From JAWLHU01 sp049324875 (lineage in GTDB: Bacteria > Bacillota > Sulfobacillia > Symbiobacteriales > Symbiobacteriaceae): DNA of 64,000 nucleotides. Both the position numbers and the translations under genes were made by a program. Position 1 is the first letter of the stretch. Every line of letters starts with the position of its first letter. This document shows positions 17,284 through 25,889 of this stretch, piece by piece. The notes beneath the pieces were generated by a model. That model was not told where the DNA came from. It saw only the letters and a program-made list of their open reading frames with translations, and did not search any database. The stretch covers positions 29,462-93,461 of the forward strand of contig JBMONC010000042.1 of NCBI GenBank assembly GCA_049324875.1. The letters are read 5' to 3'.

Positions 17284-17329
17284 GGGGAGCCGCCGGTGGG
17301 TGGCGCCAATCGTTTACCTGTGTCTCCTT

Positions 17330-17358
17330 TTGTCACTGATCCCTCGATCGCGTATACT
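17330..17358 (+). promoter_or_regulatory. Sigma-A promoter of the two-component operon
   Basis: TTGTCA (17330-17335), 17-base spacer, TATACT (17353-17358), 23 bases before the response regulator ATG. The leader would be only about 16 bases. Confidence 0.7.
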
Positions 17359-17381
17359 CAAGTCAGACGTGGCAGGAGGGG

Positions 17382-18077
17382 ATGCCTGTGCCAAACCGCG
17401 TGCTGGTCGTCGATGACGATGTGAAGATCACCTCCTTCCTCCGGCGCAGCCTGGCGCTGGAGGGGTATGAGGTGTTGGTCGCCAACAGCGGAACCGAGGC
17501 GCTGCGGGTCGTGGCTGATGCCCCGCCCGACCTGATGATCCTGGACATCATGATGCCCGATGTGGACGGGCTGGAGGTCTGCCGCCGGGTGAGGGCGGCG
17601 GGAGAGGAGTTCCCGATCCTGATGCTGACCGCCAAGGACTCCATCTTGGACCGGGTGAAGGGGCTGGATCAGGGGGCGGATGACTACCTGGTGAAACCCT
17701 TCGCCCTGGAGGAGCTGCTGGCCCGGCTGCGGGCGCTCTCCCGCCGGCTTGTGCAGGCCGGCAAGGAGGAGGAGTCGCCCGGCCTGCTCCAATACGCGGA
17801 CCTGAAGCTGGACACCGCCAGCCGTGAGGCCTACCGGGGGAGCCGGGCGATCGAACTGACCGCCAAGGAGTTCGAACTGCTCGCCCTTTTCATGAACCAC
17901 CCGCGCCAGGTTCTGACCCGCGACCTCCTGATGGAGAAGGTCTGGGGCTACGACTACTCGGGTGAGTCCAACGTGCTGGAGGTTTACGTGGGCTACCTGC
18001 GCCAAAAACTGGAGGCTGGTGGCGAACCCCGGCTGATTCAGACGGTCCGGGGCGTCGGCTATGTCCTGAAGGAGTGA
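17382..18077 (+). CDS. OmpR/PhoB-family response regulator
   Basis: 231 residues. Receiver domain (1-120) with acidic pocket VVDDD, phosphorylatable Asp in LMILDIMMPDVDG, Thr in MLTAKD and Lys in VKPF. The C-terminal winged helix (about 130-230) ends in VRGVGYVLKE, typical of the OmpR class. Start ATG is preceded by CAGGAGGGG. The histidine kinase starts 8 bases after the stop and an HtrA-like protease follows, an arrangement like CssRS-HtrA of Bacillus, suggesting control of envelope stress proteolysis (inference). Confidence 0.93.
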   Translation: MPVPNRVLVVDDDVKITSFLRRSLALEGYEVLVANSGTEALRVVADAPPDLMILDIMMPDVDGLEVCRRVRAAGEEFPILMLTAKDSILDRVKGLDQGADDYLVKPFALEELLARLRALSRRLVQAGKEEESPGLLQYADLKLDTASREAYRGSRAIELTAKEFELLALFMNHPRQVLTRDLLMEKVWGYDYSGESNVLEVYVGYLRQKLEAGGEPRLIQTVRGVGYVLKE

Positions 18078-18084
18078 GCCTCCC

Positions 18085-19455
18085 GTGTCGCTGCGCCTTC
18101 GGCTCACACTGCTTTATACCGGCCTGCTGACGGGCGCTCTGATCCTCTTCAGCCTCCTCGCCTATGGCATCCTGCGCTGGACCTATATCCAGGCGGTCGA
18201 TACCAACCTGGAGCAGGTGGGGCTCTTCGTGGCGCAGTCCATCCGGCAGGCGGGGGGGCGGGTCTACATTCCGGCCCTGCAGAGCCTCTCTGACCGGTCC
18301 ACCTTCATCCTTGTCCGCAACCTGGAGGAGGTGGTGGCCCGCTCCAGCGACTTCACCGGCTCCTTTCCCCTGCATGAGCAGGCGCGCAAAGGGCAGGCGA
18401 TGACCTCCTCCGAGGTGGATGCCCAGGGGCTGCCCTACCGGCTCTACACCCTTCCCCTCACCGTAGGGGACGAGGTGAGAGGCTGGGTCCAGGTGGCCCA
18501 ACCCCTCCACCTGATGGAGCTGGCCTCCGCCCGGATGCGCCCGCTGCTGGGGCTGGGCGTCTTCCTCTTCGTCGGGGCGACGGGGGTGGCTGCCTGGTGG
18601 TTGGCGGGGCGGGCGATCCGGCCCATCCAGAACGTGGCGCAGGCGGCGGAGGCGATCGGGCATTCGGCGGACCTGAGCCTGCGGGTCCCGATGCAGGGGC
18701 CCGAGGACGAGGTCGGGCGCCTGGTTCTGACCTTCAACGACATGCTGGAGCAGCTCCAGGGGCTGTACGGCCGGCTGGCCGCCACCCTGGATGCCCAGAA
18801 GCGCTTTGTCGCCGATGCCTCCCACGAACTGCGAACCCCCCTGACGATCATCCGGGGGAACATCGAGTACCTGGAAAAGGCGCAGACCCTGGACCCCGAG
18901 GCGCTGGCCGACGTGAAGGCCGAGGCCGAGCGGATGTCCCGGCTGGTGGAGGAGCTGCTGGCCATGGCCCGGGCCGACGCGGGGCAGGAGCCGGAGCTGG
19001 AGCCGCTCGCCCTGGGCCCGCTGGTGCGGGAGGTCTGCCGTCGGGCCGAGGCGCTGCCGCATGAGGCGGCCTTCCGCACCGACCTGCCGGAGGCGCTGGA
19101 CCGTGTGATGATCACCGGCCACGCCGAGTGGCTCCGCCGGGCGCTGCTGATCTTGATCGACAACGCCTTCAAGTACACCCCCTCGGGCTCGGTCACAGTG
19201 CGGGCCGGGCGGCAGGGGGAGGGCGTGGTGCTCCAGGTGATCGACACGGGGATCGGCATCCCCGCCGAGGACCTGCCCCATATCTTCGAGCGGTTCTACC
19301 GGGCCGACCGAGCCCGGGCGCGGGGCGGGACCGGCCTCGGTCTGGCCATCGCCAACTGGGTGGCCGGCATCCACAACGGCGCCCTGACCGTCGAGAGCGA
19401 GCTGGGGAAGGGCTCCACCTTCAGCCTCTGGCTCCCCATCCGCCGGTCGGCCTGA
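18085..19455 (+). CDS. Two-component sensor histidine kinase
   Basis: 456 residues, GTG start. Two membrane helices (about 8-30 and 155-178) bracket an extracytoplasmic sensor loop of about 125 residues; then HAMP (about 180-235), HisKA with phospho-His in DASHELRTPLTIIRGN, and HATPase with DNAFKYT (N box), DTGIGIP (G1) and GGTGLGLAIA (G2). Cotranscribed with the response regulator. The hairpin at 19476-19496 follows. Confidence 0.93.
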   Translation: MSLRLRLTLLYTGLLTGALILFSLLAYGILRWTYIQAVDTNLEQVGLFVAQSIRQAGGRVYIPALQSLSDRSTFILVRNLEEVVARSSDFTGSFPLHEQARKGQAMTSSEVDAQGLPYRLYTLPLTVGDEVRGWVQVAQPLHLMELASARMRPLLGLGVFLFVGATGVAAWWLAGRAIRPIQNVAQAAEAIGHSADLSLRVPMQGPEDEVGRLVLTFNDMLEQLQGLYGRLAATLDAQKRFVADASHELRTPLTIIRGNIEYLEKAQTLDPEALADVKAEAERMSRLVEELLAMARADAGQEPELEPLALGPLVREVCRRAEALPHEAAFRTDLPEALDRVMITGHAEWLRRALLILIDNAFKYTPSGSVTVRAGRQGEGVVLQVIDTGIGIPAEDLPHIFERFYRADRARARGGTGLGLAIANWVAGIHNGALTVESELGKGSTFSLWLPIRRSA

Positions 19456-19475
19456 GGTATCGACTGAGAGAGACG

Positions 19476-19496
19476 CCCTCCGGGCCCCCCGGAGGG
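19476..19496 (+). terminator. Hairpin after the kinase gene
   Basis: CCCTCCGG / CCGGAGGG stem, 20 bases after the kinase stop. No clear T tract, so read-through into the protease gene is possible. Confidence 0.5.
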
Positions 19497-19616
19497 TGAT
19501 TCGCGTGAGGGCCGAAATTCTTATGCCATTCTTAGAGAGACTTCAGTTCCCTTTCAGCCATTCCCCGCATCATAAGAGCGTACAGTACAAGATCTCCGTC
19601 GATCGTCGAGGAGGGG

Positions 19617-20999
19617 ATGCAGATGTTCGACGAAAAGGACAGAGTAAAGAACAGCCTGGACGAGAGCGGCTCCAAGGGGGAGGAGCGCCCCGTCGAGTCC
19701 GCTGATGCCATGGAGGGCCAGCCTGCGGCGCAGGCCGGCACCGCCGTTGAGGAGCCGCAGCAGGTTGAGCCCGCGCTGGAGCTGCCGGAGATCCCGGCGC
19801 CCGCGCCCGCTCCCGCTCCCCTTTACAGCCCGCCCGCCCCCGAGCCCCGGCGCAGCGGCTCCGGGTGGAGGCTCTTTGCGGCGGCCCTGGCGCTGGTGGT
19901 CATCTCGACCGCCGTCGGCAGCGGCACCACCTACTACCTGATGTCGAAGTACCAGCAGGAGAGCCGTCCCATCGGCTATTCGCTGATCGAATCCCCGGGC
20001 ATGAAGGCGATTTCGCAGACCACCGCCGAGGCCGCCGCCAGCGTGGTCCCGAGCATCTACCGGCGGGTGGCCCCCTCGGTGGTGGCGATCACCGTCTCCG
20101 CCGGCGACGGCTTCTTCCGCAGCCAGGGCTCCGGCTCCGGCTTCGTGGTCGACCCCCGGGGCTATATTCTGACCAACTACCACGTGGTGGATCAGGCACA
20201 GCGGATCCAGGTCAAGTTCGTGGACGGCACCACCATGAACGCCAAGGTGGTGGGTACCCACAGGTGGCGCGACCTGGCGGTCCTGAAGGTGGAGCCCGGC
20301 AACCGGAGCCTTGTGGCCGCTCCGCTCGGCGATTCGGACCAGGTGGAGGTGGGCGAGCTGGCCATCGCCATCGGCAACCCCTTCGGCCAGGAGTTCACCG
20401 TCACCGCCGGCATCGTCTCGGCCCTCAACCGGGAGATCACCGAAGAGGGGAACCCGGTCTCCATCCCGGGGGCGATCCAGACCGATGCCGCCATCAACCC
20501 CGGCAACTCCGGCGGGCCGCTGCTCAACGCCCGCGGCGAGGTGATCGGGATCAACACCGCCATCGAGGGGCCGGTGCGCGGCAACGTGGGTCTCGGCTTC
20601 GCCGTGCCGGTCAACCTGGCCAAGGAGATCCTGCCGAAGCTGATCGCCGGTGAGAAGCTGCAGAAGCCCTTCCTGGGCGTCAGCCTGAGGGATATGAACG
20701 CCCAGGCCGCCCAGCTGCTGGGAACCGACGTGCGGGAGGGAACGATCGTCTGGGGTGTGGAGCCGGGCTCGGCGGCCGAGAAGGCCGGCCTGCAGCCGCC
20801 CACCTTTGACGAGACCAACCTGCTGAAGAGCGCCGACGTGATCGTGAAGGCGAACGAGACGGAGATCCGGAACACCTCCGACCTGATCAACTTCATCGCC
20901 CGGCAGAAGATCGGTGACACCATCACCCTCACCGTGGTGCGCGGCAAGGAACGGGTGACCCTGCAGGCCACCCTGGGCGCCGCTGACATCGAGGAGTAG
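19617..20999 (+). CDS. htrA: HtrA/DegP-like membrane-anchored serine protease with PDZ domain
   Basis: 460 residues. Architecture: acidic and Pro/Ala-rich cytoplasmic N-tail (1-80), one membrane helix (about 84-102), trypsin-like domain with His in TNYHVVD, Asp in WRDLAVLKV and Ser in NPGNSGGPL, then a PDZ domain (about 345-455). This is the layout of Bacillus HtrA/YvtA envelope proteases that degrade or refold misfolded exported proteins. The adjacent two-component system is its likely regulator. A terminator follows at 21038. Confidence 0.92.
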   Translation: MQMFDEKDRVKNSLDESGSKGEERPVESADAMEGQPAAQAGTAVEEPQQVEPALELPEIPAPAPAPAPLYSPPAPEPRRSGSGWRLFAAALALVVISTAVGSGTTYYLMSKYQQESRPIGYSLIESPGMKAISQTTAEAAASVVPSIYRRVAPSVVAITVSAGDGFFRSQGSGSGFVVDPRGYILTNYHVVDQAQRIQVKFVDGTTMNAKVVGTHRWRDLAVLKVEPGNRSLVAAPLGDSDQVEVGELAIAIGNPFGQEFTVTAGIVSALNREITEEGNPVSIPGAIQTDAAINPGNSGGPLLNARGEVIGINTAIEGPVRGNVGLGFAVPVNLAKEILPKLIAGEKLQKPFLGVSLRDMNAQAAQLLGTDVREGTIVWGVEPGSAAEKAGLQPPTFDETNLLKSADVIVKANETEIRNTSDLINFIARQKIGDTITLTVVRGKERVTLQATLGAADIEE

Positions 21000-21037
21000 G
21001 GATTTTGTCGATAAATAAAGTCAGGGGCGCACGCCCG

Positions 21038-21071
21038 AGAGAGCCGGTATCCCTGGGCCGGCTCTCTTTTC
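21038..21071 (+). terminator. Terminator of htrA
   Basis: AGAGAGCCGG / CCGGCTCTCT stem with a 10-base loop, followed by TTTTCC: a good Rho-independent terminator 39 bases after the htrA stop. Confidence 0.85.
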
Positions 21072-21128
21072 CTTTGCCCTTTGGCCAACCGGGGCAAACT
21101 ACCCTCAAACGCACGAGGAGGGTAACCC

Positions 21129-21311
21129 ATGACCGAGAAGCACCCGACCAGCGGGAAGCGACCCGCCACCGAGAACCGGCAGCCAGCCGGGCGGATTCAC
21201 CTGGACCATGGGGTTTCGTCGCTGGTGGCCCAGGACAGCCCCGATGATCCGCAGCTGGGCGCCCCGGATCCCGCCGGCCGGGAGAAGCCCACGGGCAAAA
21301 ATGAGGCGTAG
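21129..21311 (+). CDS. Small hydrophilic hypothetical protein, 60 residues
   Basis: Not recognised. Start ATG follows a strong GAGGAGGG. The product is rich in Lys, Arg, Pro, Asp and Gly, has no hydrophobic core or cysteines and looks intrinsically disordered. Support for it being real comes from the ribosome binding site and position after a terminator; there is no similarity I can name. Confidence 0.5.
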   Translation: MTEKHPTSGKRPATENRQPAGRIHLDHGVSSLVAQDSPDDPQLGAPDPAGREKPTGKNEA

Positions 21312-21396
21312 GCTGCCGGGCGGATAGCCCATCGGGCGATTCTGGTGTACACTGTAAGTGAGTGAGAAGGTTCTGAATCGGGAGGGGGTGCCCCTC

Positions 21397-21843
21397 ATGC
21401 CACGCCTGGCCGCAAGCCTCTGGATCGATGCGGAGCCGGAGCGGGTCTTTTGCATCTGTCAGGCGCCGCCGGTGGCGCTACTGCCCCTGGGGGGCCCGCG
21501 CCTGATCGTCCTCGACAGGCCGGGGGCGGTGGGGAGCCGCTACCGCTGGGAGTTCTGGCGGGCGGGCTTACACGGCCGGCTCGACTCGGTCGTGACGGAG
21601 TCGGAAGCGGGGCGGCGGCTCGCCTTCCGCGGAGAGTCGGGCTGGGAGATGGAGGCCGACCTGACGCTGGTGCCGGAGAAGGGCGGTACCCGCCTGCTCT
21701 TCCGGATGCAGTACCGCTTTCGGTTTCCCTTTCGCTGGCTTCTCCCCGGGGCTCTGATCCGACTGGGCGTCTGGCACGCCCTGCAGCAGGTGAAGGCGGT
21801 GGCCGAACGGCCCGAGCCTTCCGGGGCGCTCACCTCCCCCTAG
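21397..21843 (+). CDS. SRPBCC-like (START/Bet v1 fold) hypothetical protein
   Basis: 148 residues. The pattern is that of the polyketide cyclase/SRPBCC fold: ASLWIDAEPERVFCICQ at the start (family usually has VxAPxExVW), GSRYRWEF, a second strand group ending TLVPEKGGTRLLFRMQYRF, and a C-terminal helix ALQQVKAVAE. ATG 21397 has GGAGGGGG upstream. Function unknown; these proteins bind small hydrophobic ligands. Confidence 0.65.
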   Translation: MPRLAASLWIDAEPERVFCICQAPPVALLPLGGPRLIVLDRPGAVGSRYRWEFWRAGLHGRLDSVVTESEAGRRLAFRGESGWEMEADLTLVPEKGGTRLLFRMQYRFRFPFRWLLPGALIRLGVWHALQQVKAVAERPEPSGALTSP

Positions 21844-21923
21844 CCCGCCAGCAAACAGGAGCCGGAGGGCCGCAGCCAGCGGTTCTCCGGCCACTCTTTG
21901 TCCCACGTGAGGAGTGATAAGGC

Positions 21924-22883
21924 GTGAAGCCAACCGGACGGTTTCTCACCGTCTCCCTGAATGCCGCAGCCGATGTGACCTACCTGACCGACGGCCTTCA
22001 GCCCGGGGGCGAGCAGAGCGTCCGGCCGGTGGCGCGGGTGGCCGGCGGAAAGGCGAACAACGTCGCCCGCGTCGCCGCCGCCCTGGGCCACCCCGCCATC
22101 GCCACCGGCTTCTCCGGCGGGGCGACCGGCCGGTTTATCGAGGAGTCGCTCCGCAGCCATGGGATCGATGTCAGCTTCGTCCCTGTGGCCGGTGAGAGCC
22201 GGACCTGCATCACCCTGGTCGACCCCGGCGGCGGCAGCCCCACCCTGCTGCGGGAGCCCGGGCCCACCCTGACGTCGGCCGATGCGGATCGCTTCCTGGA
22301 ACAGTTCCGCCGGCTGATCCGCCGGGTGGAGTTCGCGGTGATCAGCGGCTCGCTGCCGCCGGGAATTCCCGATGACTTCTACGCCGAACTGGTCAGCACC
22401 GCCTACCGGACGGCCCAGGTTCGGTGCATCGTCGATGCCCGCGGAGCGGCGCTCCGCGCCGTGGTGCCAGCCCAGCCCTACCTGGTGAAGCCGAACCTGG
22501 AGGAACTCTCCGAGTGGGCGGGGCGAGCGCTCGCCACTGAGGAGGAGATCCTCTCTGCCGCCCGGGCGCTGATGGAGGCCGGCCCGCTGGTGGTAGCGGT
22601 CTCCCTCGGCCCTCGCGGGCTGATCCTCCTCTCCCCCGAGGGTGCCTGGCGGGCCGCCCCGCCGGCGGTGCGGGCGGTCAACACCGTCGGCTCCGGCGAC
22701 TCGCTGGTCGCCGGCTTTGTGGTCGGCCTGCTGGAGGGCCGTTCAGCGGATCAGATCCTCCGGATGGCGGTCGCCTGCGGCACCGCCAACGCTGTGACCC
22801 CGGGGGTGGGGGAGGTGGACGCGGCCGTTGTGGCGCAACTGGTCCGGCAGGTCCGGGTGGAGCGGCTTTCCCCTGCCAGGTGA
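21924..22883 (+). CDS. PfkB-family sugar kinase (1-phosphofructokinase-like hexose kinase)
   Basis: 319 residues, GTG start with GTGAGGAG upstream. N-terminal GGKANNVARVAAALG and the C-terminal anion-hole/catalytic motif NTVGSGDSLVAGF identify the ribokinase superfamily; LNAAADVTYLTDGLQPG at the start resembles 1-phosphofructokinase and tagatose-6-phosphate kinase (LNPALDxxxxV). The catalytic Asp is in GSGD. No PTS genes lie nearby, so fructose-1-phosphate as substrate is uncertain. Confidence 0.85.
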   Translation: MKPTGRFLTVSLNAAADVTYLTDGLQPGGEQSVRPVARVAGGKANNVARVAAALGHPAIATGFSGGATGRFIEESLRSHGIDVSFVPVAGESRTCITLVDPGGGSPTLLREPGPTLTSADADRFLEQFRRLIRRVEFAVISGSLPPGIPDDFYAELVSTAYRTAQVRCIVDARGAALRAVVPAQPYLVKPNLEELSEWAGRALATEEEILSAARALMEAGPLVVAVSLGPRGLILLSPEGAWRAAPPAVRAVNTVGSGDSLVAGFVVGLLEGRSADQILRMAVACGTANAVTPGVGEVDAAVVAQLVRQVRVERLSPAR

Positions 22884-22899
22884 GACGGCGCCTTGGTTT

Positions 22900-22914
22900 G
22901 GTGGTCTGACCACC
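22900..22914. promoter_or_regulatory. Perfect palindrome upstream of lutABC, FadR/LldR-type operator
   Basis: GGTGGTCTGACCACC is a perfect 15-bp inverted repeat around CTG. Its core TGGT-N3-ACCA is the consensus of GntR-family FCD regulators such as PdhR, LldR and LutR. It lies about 130 bases before lutA. No such regulator gene is in the window. Confidence 0.55.
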
Positions 22915-23047
22915 TGAAGGCTAGTCCTTTGGTGTCATTTACGAACTACTACGCAGGACTTCTGTCCCGGTGGCGAAGAAAAGGGGACGCAAAAGAGCCC
23001 ATTCTTTAGAATGGCCTTCTCCTACTTCTCTCCGTGGAGGTGACCCA

Positions 23048-23761
23048 ATGCGCGTCTCCCTCTTCATCACATGCCTCTCAGATATGTTCTTCCCGAACGT
23101 GGGCGAGGCGGTCGTCCGCCTGCTCAAGCGCCATGGGGTTCAGGTCGATTTTCCGATGGAGCAAACATGCTGTGGTCAGCCGGCCTTTAACAGCGGATTC
23201 CACGATGAAGCCCGCCAGATGGCGCGCCAGTGGGTGAAGGCCTTCGAACGGGCCGAGTACGTGGTGACCCCGTCCGGCTCCTGCGCGGCCATGGTGCGGA
23301 CCCACTACCCCGACCTTCTCCCCGAGTCCCGGGAGATTGCCTCCCGCACCTACGAGTTCACCCAGTTCCTGGTCGATGTGCTGAAGGTGGAGGACCTGGG
23401 CGCCAAGTTCAAGGCCAGGGCAGCCTATCACCACTCCTGCCACATGCGGCGCGAACTGGGCATCTACCACCAGCCGCTCACCCTGCTCCGCCACGTGGAG
23501 GGCCTGGAGTTGGTGGAGGTCCCCCGGGGGGAGCTCTGCTGTGGGTTCGGCGGCACCTTCTCCGTCAAGATGCCCGAGATCTCGGAGGCGATGGTCTCCG
23601 ACAAGGTCTCGGCGGTCGCCTCCACCGGGGCGGATATCCTGGTGGGCTCCGACAGCTCCTGCATCATGAACATCGGTGGCCGGATGTCCCGGGAGGGCCG
23701 TCCGATCCGGGTGATGCACACCGCCGAACTGCTCTGGGAGGGGGTGCGGAACCGTGGCTAA
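23048..23761 (+). CDS. lutA: L-lactate utilisation protein LutA (cysteine-rich Fe-S protein)
   Basis: 237 residues from ATG 23048, preceded by GTGGAGGTGA. Part of the LutABC L-lactate oxidation complex. Two CCG-type cluster-binding domains: CCGQPAFNSG in the first half, HHSCHMRRELG and CCGFGGTFSVK in the second. The gene overlaps lutB by 8 bases. Same organisation as Bacillus lutABC. Confidence 0.93.
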   Translation: MRVSLFITCLSDMFFPNVGEAVVRLLKRHGVQVDFPMEQTCCGQPAFNSGFHDEARQMARQWVKAFERAEYVVTPSGSCAAMVRTHYPDLLPESREIASRTYEFTQFLVDVLKVEDLGAKFKARAAYHHSCHMRRELGIYHQPLTLLRHVEGLELVEVPRGELCCGFGGTFSVKMPEISEAMVSDKVSAVASTGADILVGSDSSCIMNIGGRMSREGRPIRVMHTAELLWEGVRNRG

Positions 23762-25181
23762 CGCCGTGAAGCTGCCCTTCAAGGACCGGGTGAAGAAGGC
23801 CCTGGCCGACCAGAAGCTGCGGGCTGCCCTGGCCAAGGCGGGCGAGACCTTCAAGACCAAGCGGACCGCTGTCTTTGCCGAGATGGACGAGCTGGCCGCC
23901 CAGGGGCTGACTCTGGGCACCCGTGAGCAGTTGAAGGCGGAGGGCCGGCGGATTCGCCAGCACGTGGTGGACCATCTGGACGCCTACGTCAAGCAGGCGG
24001 CTGACTCGATCCGCAGCCGGGGCGGCAAGGTTCACTATGCCGCCAACGCCCTGGATGTCGGCCAGATCGTCAAGCAGATCTGCGAGGCCAAGCAGGCGAA
24101 GCTCCTGGTCAAGTCCAAGTCGATGGCCTCCGAGGAGGTCCACCTGAACGCCGTCCTCCAGGCGGCGGGCATGGAAGTGGTGGAGACCGACCTGGGCGAG
24201 TACATCATCCAGATCGATGGGGAGACCCCTTCCCACCTGATCGTTCCGGCCATTCACAAGAACAAGCAGCAGGTGGCGGAGACGCTCTCCAAGGTGGCCG
24301 GCCACGAGCTGCCGGCCGACAGCCAGAAGCTGACCGCCTTTGCCCGGGGCAAGCTCCGGGACATGTTCCTGAACGCTGACATCGGCGTCTCGGGGGCCAA
24401 CTTCGTCATCGCTGAGACCGGCTCGGTGCTGCTGGTCTCCAACGAGGGCAACGCCCGCCTGGTCACCTCGCTCCCCAGGACCCATATCGTGATCTGCGGC
24501 TTTGAGAAGATCATCCCGACCATCGAGGATGCCGCCGTGCTGATCTCGCTCCTGCCCCGCTCCGCCACCGGGCAGAAGCTCTCGGTCTACACCTCGCTGG
24601 TCACCGGGCTGCCCACGCCCGGCGAGGCCGATGGCCCCGAGGAGCTGCACGTGATCTTCCTGGACAACGGCCGGACCAACATCGTCGGGACCGAGTTCGA
24701 GGAGACGCTCTACTGCATCCGCTGCGCCGCCTGCCTCAACGTCTGCCCGGTCTACCGGAACATCGGCGGGCACGCCTACGGCGGCGTCTACTCCGGCCCC
24801 ATCGGCGCCGTGCTCACCCCGCTGCTGAACGGCCTGGAGGAGTGGAAGGACCTCCCCTACGCCTCCAGCCTCTGCATGGCCTGTTACGAGGCCTGTCCCA
24901 TGGGGATCCACCTGCATGAGCACCTGCTCAACCTGCGGAAGCGGGCGGTGCGGCAGGAGATGGCCCCTTGGCATGAGAAGGCGGCCATGAAGATCCTGGC
25001 CTGGCTCTGGAGCAGCCCCGGCCGGTACAGGGCGCTCGCCTCCATGGGCCGCCTGGCCCAGAAGCTGAGCGGGGGCTGGTACCCGCCGCCCCTCTCCAAC
25101 TGGACCAAGTCCCGCGAGTTCCCCAAGATCGCAGAGAAGACCTTCCGGGAAAGGTGGGCGGAGATCAATGGCGATGACTGA
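23754..25181 (+). CDS. lutB: L-lactate utilisation protein LutB (Fe-S oxidoreductase)
   Basis: 475 residues. N-terminal LutB/LldF domain (about 60-290) and two 4Fe-4S motifs near residues 322-388: CIRCAACLNVCPVY and CMACYEACPMGI. The C-terminal tail (WLWSSPGRYRALASMGR) is typical of the family. Overlaps both neighbours, indicating coupled translation of the three subunits. Confidence 0.94.
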   Translation: MANAVKLPFKDRVKKALADQKLRAALAKAGETFKTKRTAVFAEMDELAAQGLTLGTREQLKAEGRRIRQHVVDHLDAYVKQAADSIRSRGGKVHYAANALDVGQIVKQICEAKQAKLLVKSKSMASEEVHLNAVLQAAGMEVVETDLGEYIIQIDGETPSHLIVPAIHKNKQQVAETLSKVAGHELPADSQKLTAFARGKLRDMFLNADIGVSGANFVIAETGSVLLVSNEGNARLVTSLPRTHIVICGFEKIIPTIEDAAVLISLLPRSATGQKLSVYTSLVTGLPTPGEADGPEELHVIFLDNGRTNIVGTEFEETLYCIRCAACLNVCPVYRNIGGHAYGGVYSGPIGAVLTPLLNGLEEWKDLPYASSLCMACYEACPMGIHLHEHLLNLRKRAVRQEMAPWHEKAAMKILAWLWSSPGRYRALASMGRLAQKLSGGWYPPPLSNWTKSREFPKIAEKTFRERWAEINGDD

Positions 25182-25836
25182 GCAGGAATTCCTCGCCCGA
25201 ATCGCTGCGAAGCGGGGCCGCCCGGTGCTCACCACCCCGCCGCCCCGGCCCGGCCATGTCCGGTCGAAGCCGGTCCCGCCGGCCAACATGTCCGGCCGGG
25301 AGGCGATGGCCGACTGGTTCGCCCGCGAGGTGGCCAAGCTGACCGGCACCGTCGATATCGTGACCGGGCTGGAGGCGGCCGGACAGGCTGCCGCCGCCCA
25401 CATCGCCCGGACCTGCGCCAGGGGCGACGTCATCTTCTGGGATGATCCCATCGCCCTCAGCGCCCGGGCCGGCGTGGAGGCCGAGGGCTTCACCGCCCAC
25501 GTCTGGCCGCAGGACCGCATGCGCTGTGCGGGCGCCGTCGCCGGGGTGACCACCGCCCTGCTGGGCGTGGCCGAGACCGGATCGATCGCCCTGAACGCCT
25601 CGCCCAGGAACGGGCGCATCGTCAGCCTGCTGCCCCCGCTCCATGTGGCGATCCTGCCCACCTCCCGCCTGGTGGCCACCGTGGGCGACTACTTCAAGGC
25701 GGTGGCGACCCTGGGCAGCCTCCCCGCCGCCCTCAACCTGGTCACCGGCCCCAGCCGCACGGCGGACATCGAGCTGGAGCTCTCCATCGGCGTCCACGGC
25801 CCTGCCAGCCTGCACGTGGTGCTCTACCACGACTAG
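25168..25836 (+). CDS. lutC: L-lactate utilisation protein LutC
   Basis: 222 residues, the LUD-domain subunit of the lactate-oxidising complex (family UPF0436/LutC). The C-terminal segment GVAETGSIALNASPRNGRIVSLLPPLHVAIL is characteristic. Start is ATG 25168, 14 bases inside lutB; ATG 25174 is an alternative. The operon ends at the terminator 25854-25882. Confidence 0.92.
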   Translation: MAMTEQEFLARIAAKRGRPVLTTPPPRPGHVRSKPVPPANMSGREAMADWFAREVAKLTGTVDIVTGLEAAGQAAAAHIARTCARGDVIFWDDPIALSARAGVEAEGFTAHVWPQDRMRCAGAVAGVTTALLGVAETGSIALNASPRNGRIVSLLPPLHVAILPTSRLVATVGDYFKAVATLGSLPAALNLVTGPSRTADIELELSIGVHGPASLHVVLYHD

Positions 25837-25853
25837 CCCATACCAGATAAGGA

Positions 25854-25882
25854 CCCCCGGCAGACCGTCTGCCGGGGGTTTT
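25854..25882. terminator. Bidirectional terminator after lutABC
   Basis: 11-bp stem CCCCCGGCAGA / TCTGCCGGGGG, 3-base loop, then TTTTGT. Located between convergent lutC and the SDR gene. Confidence 0.88.
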
Positions 25883-25889
25883 GTCATGC

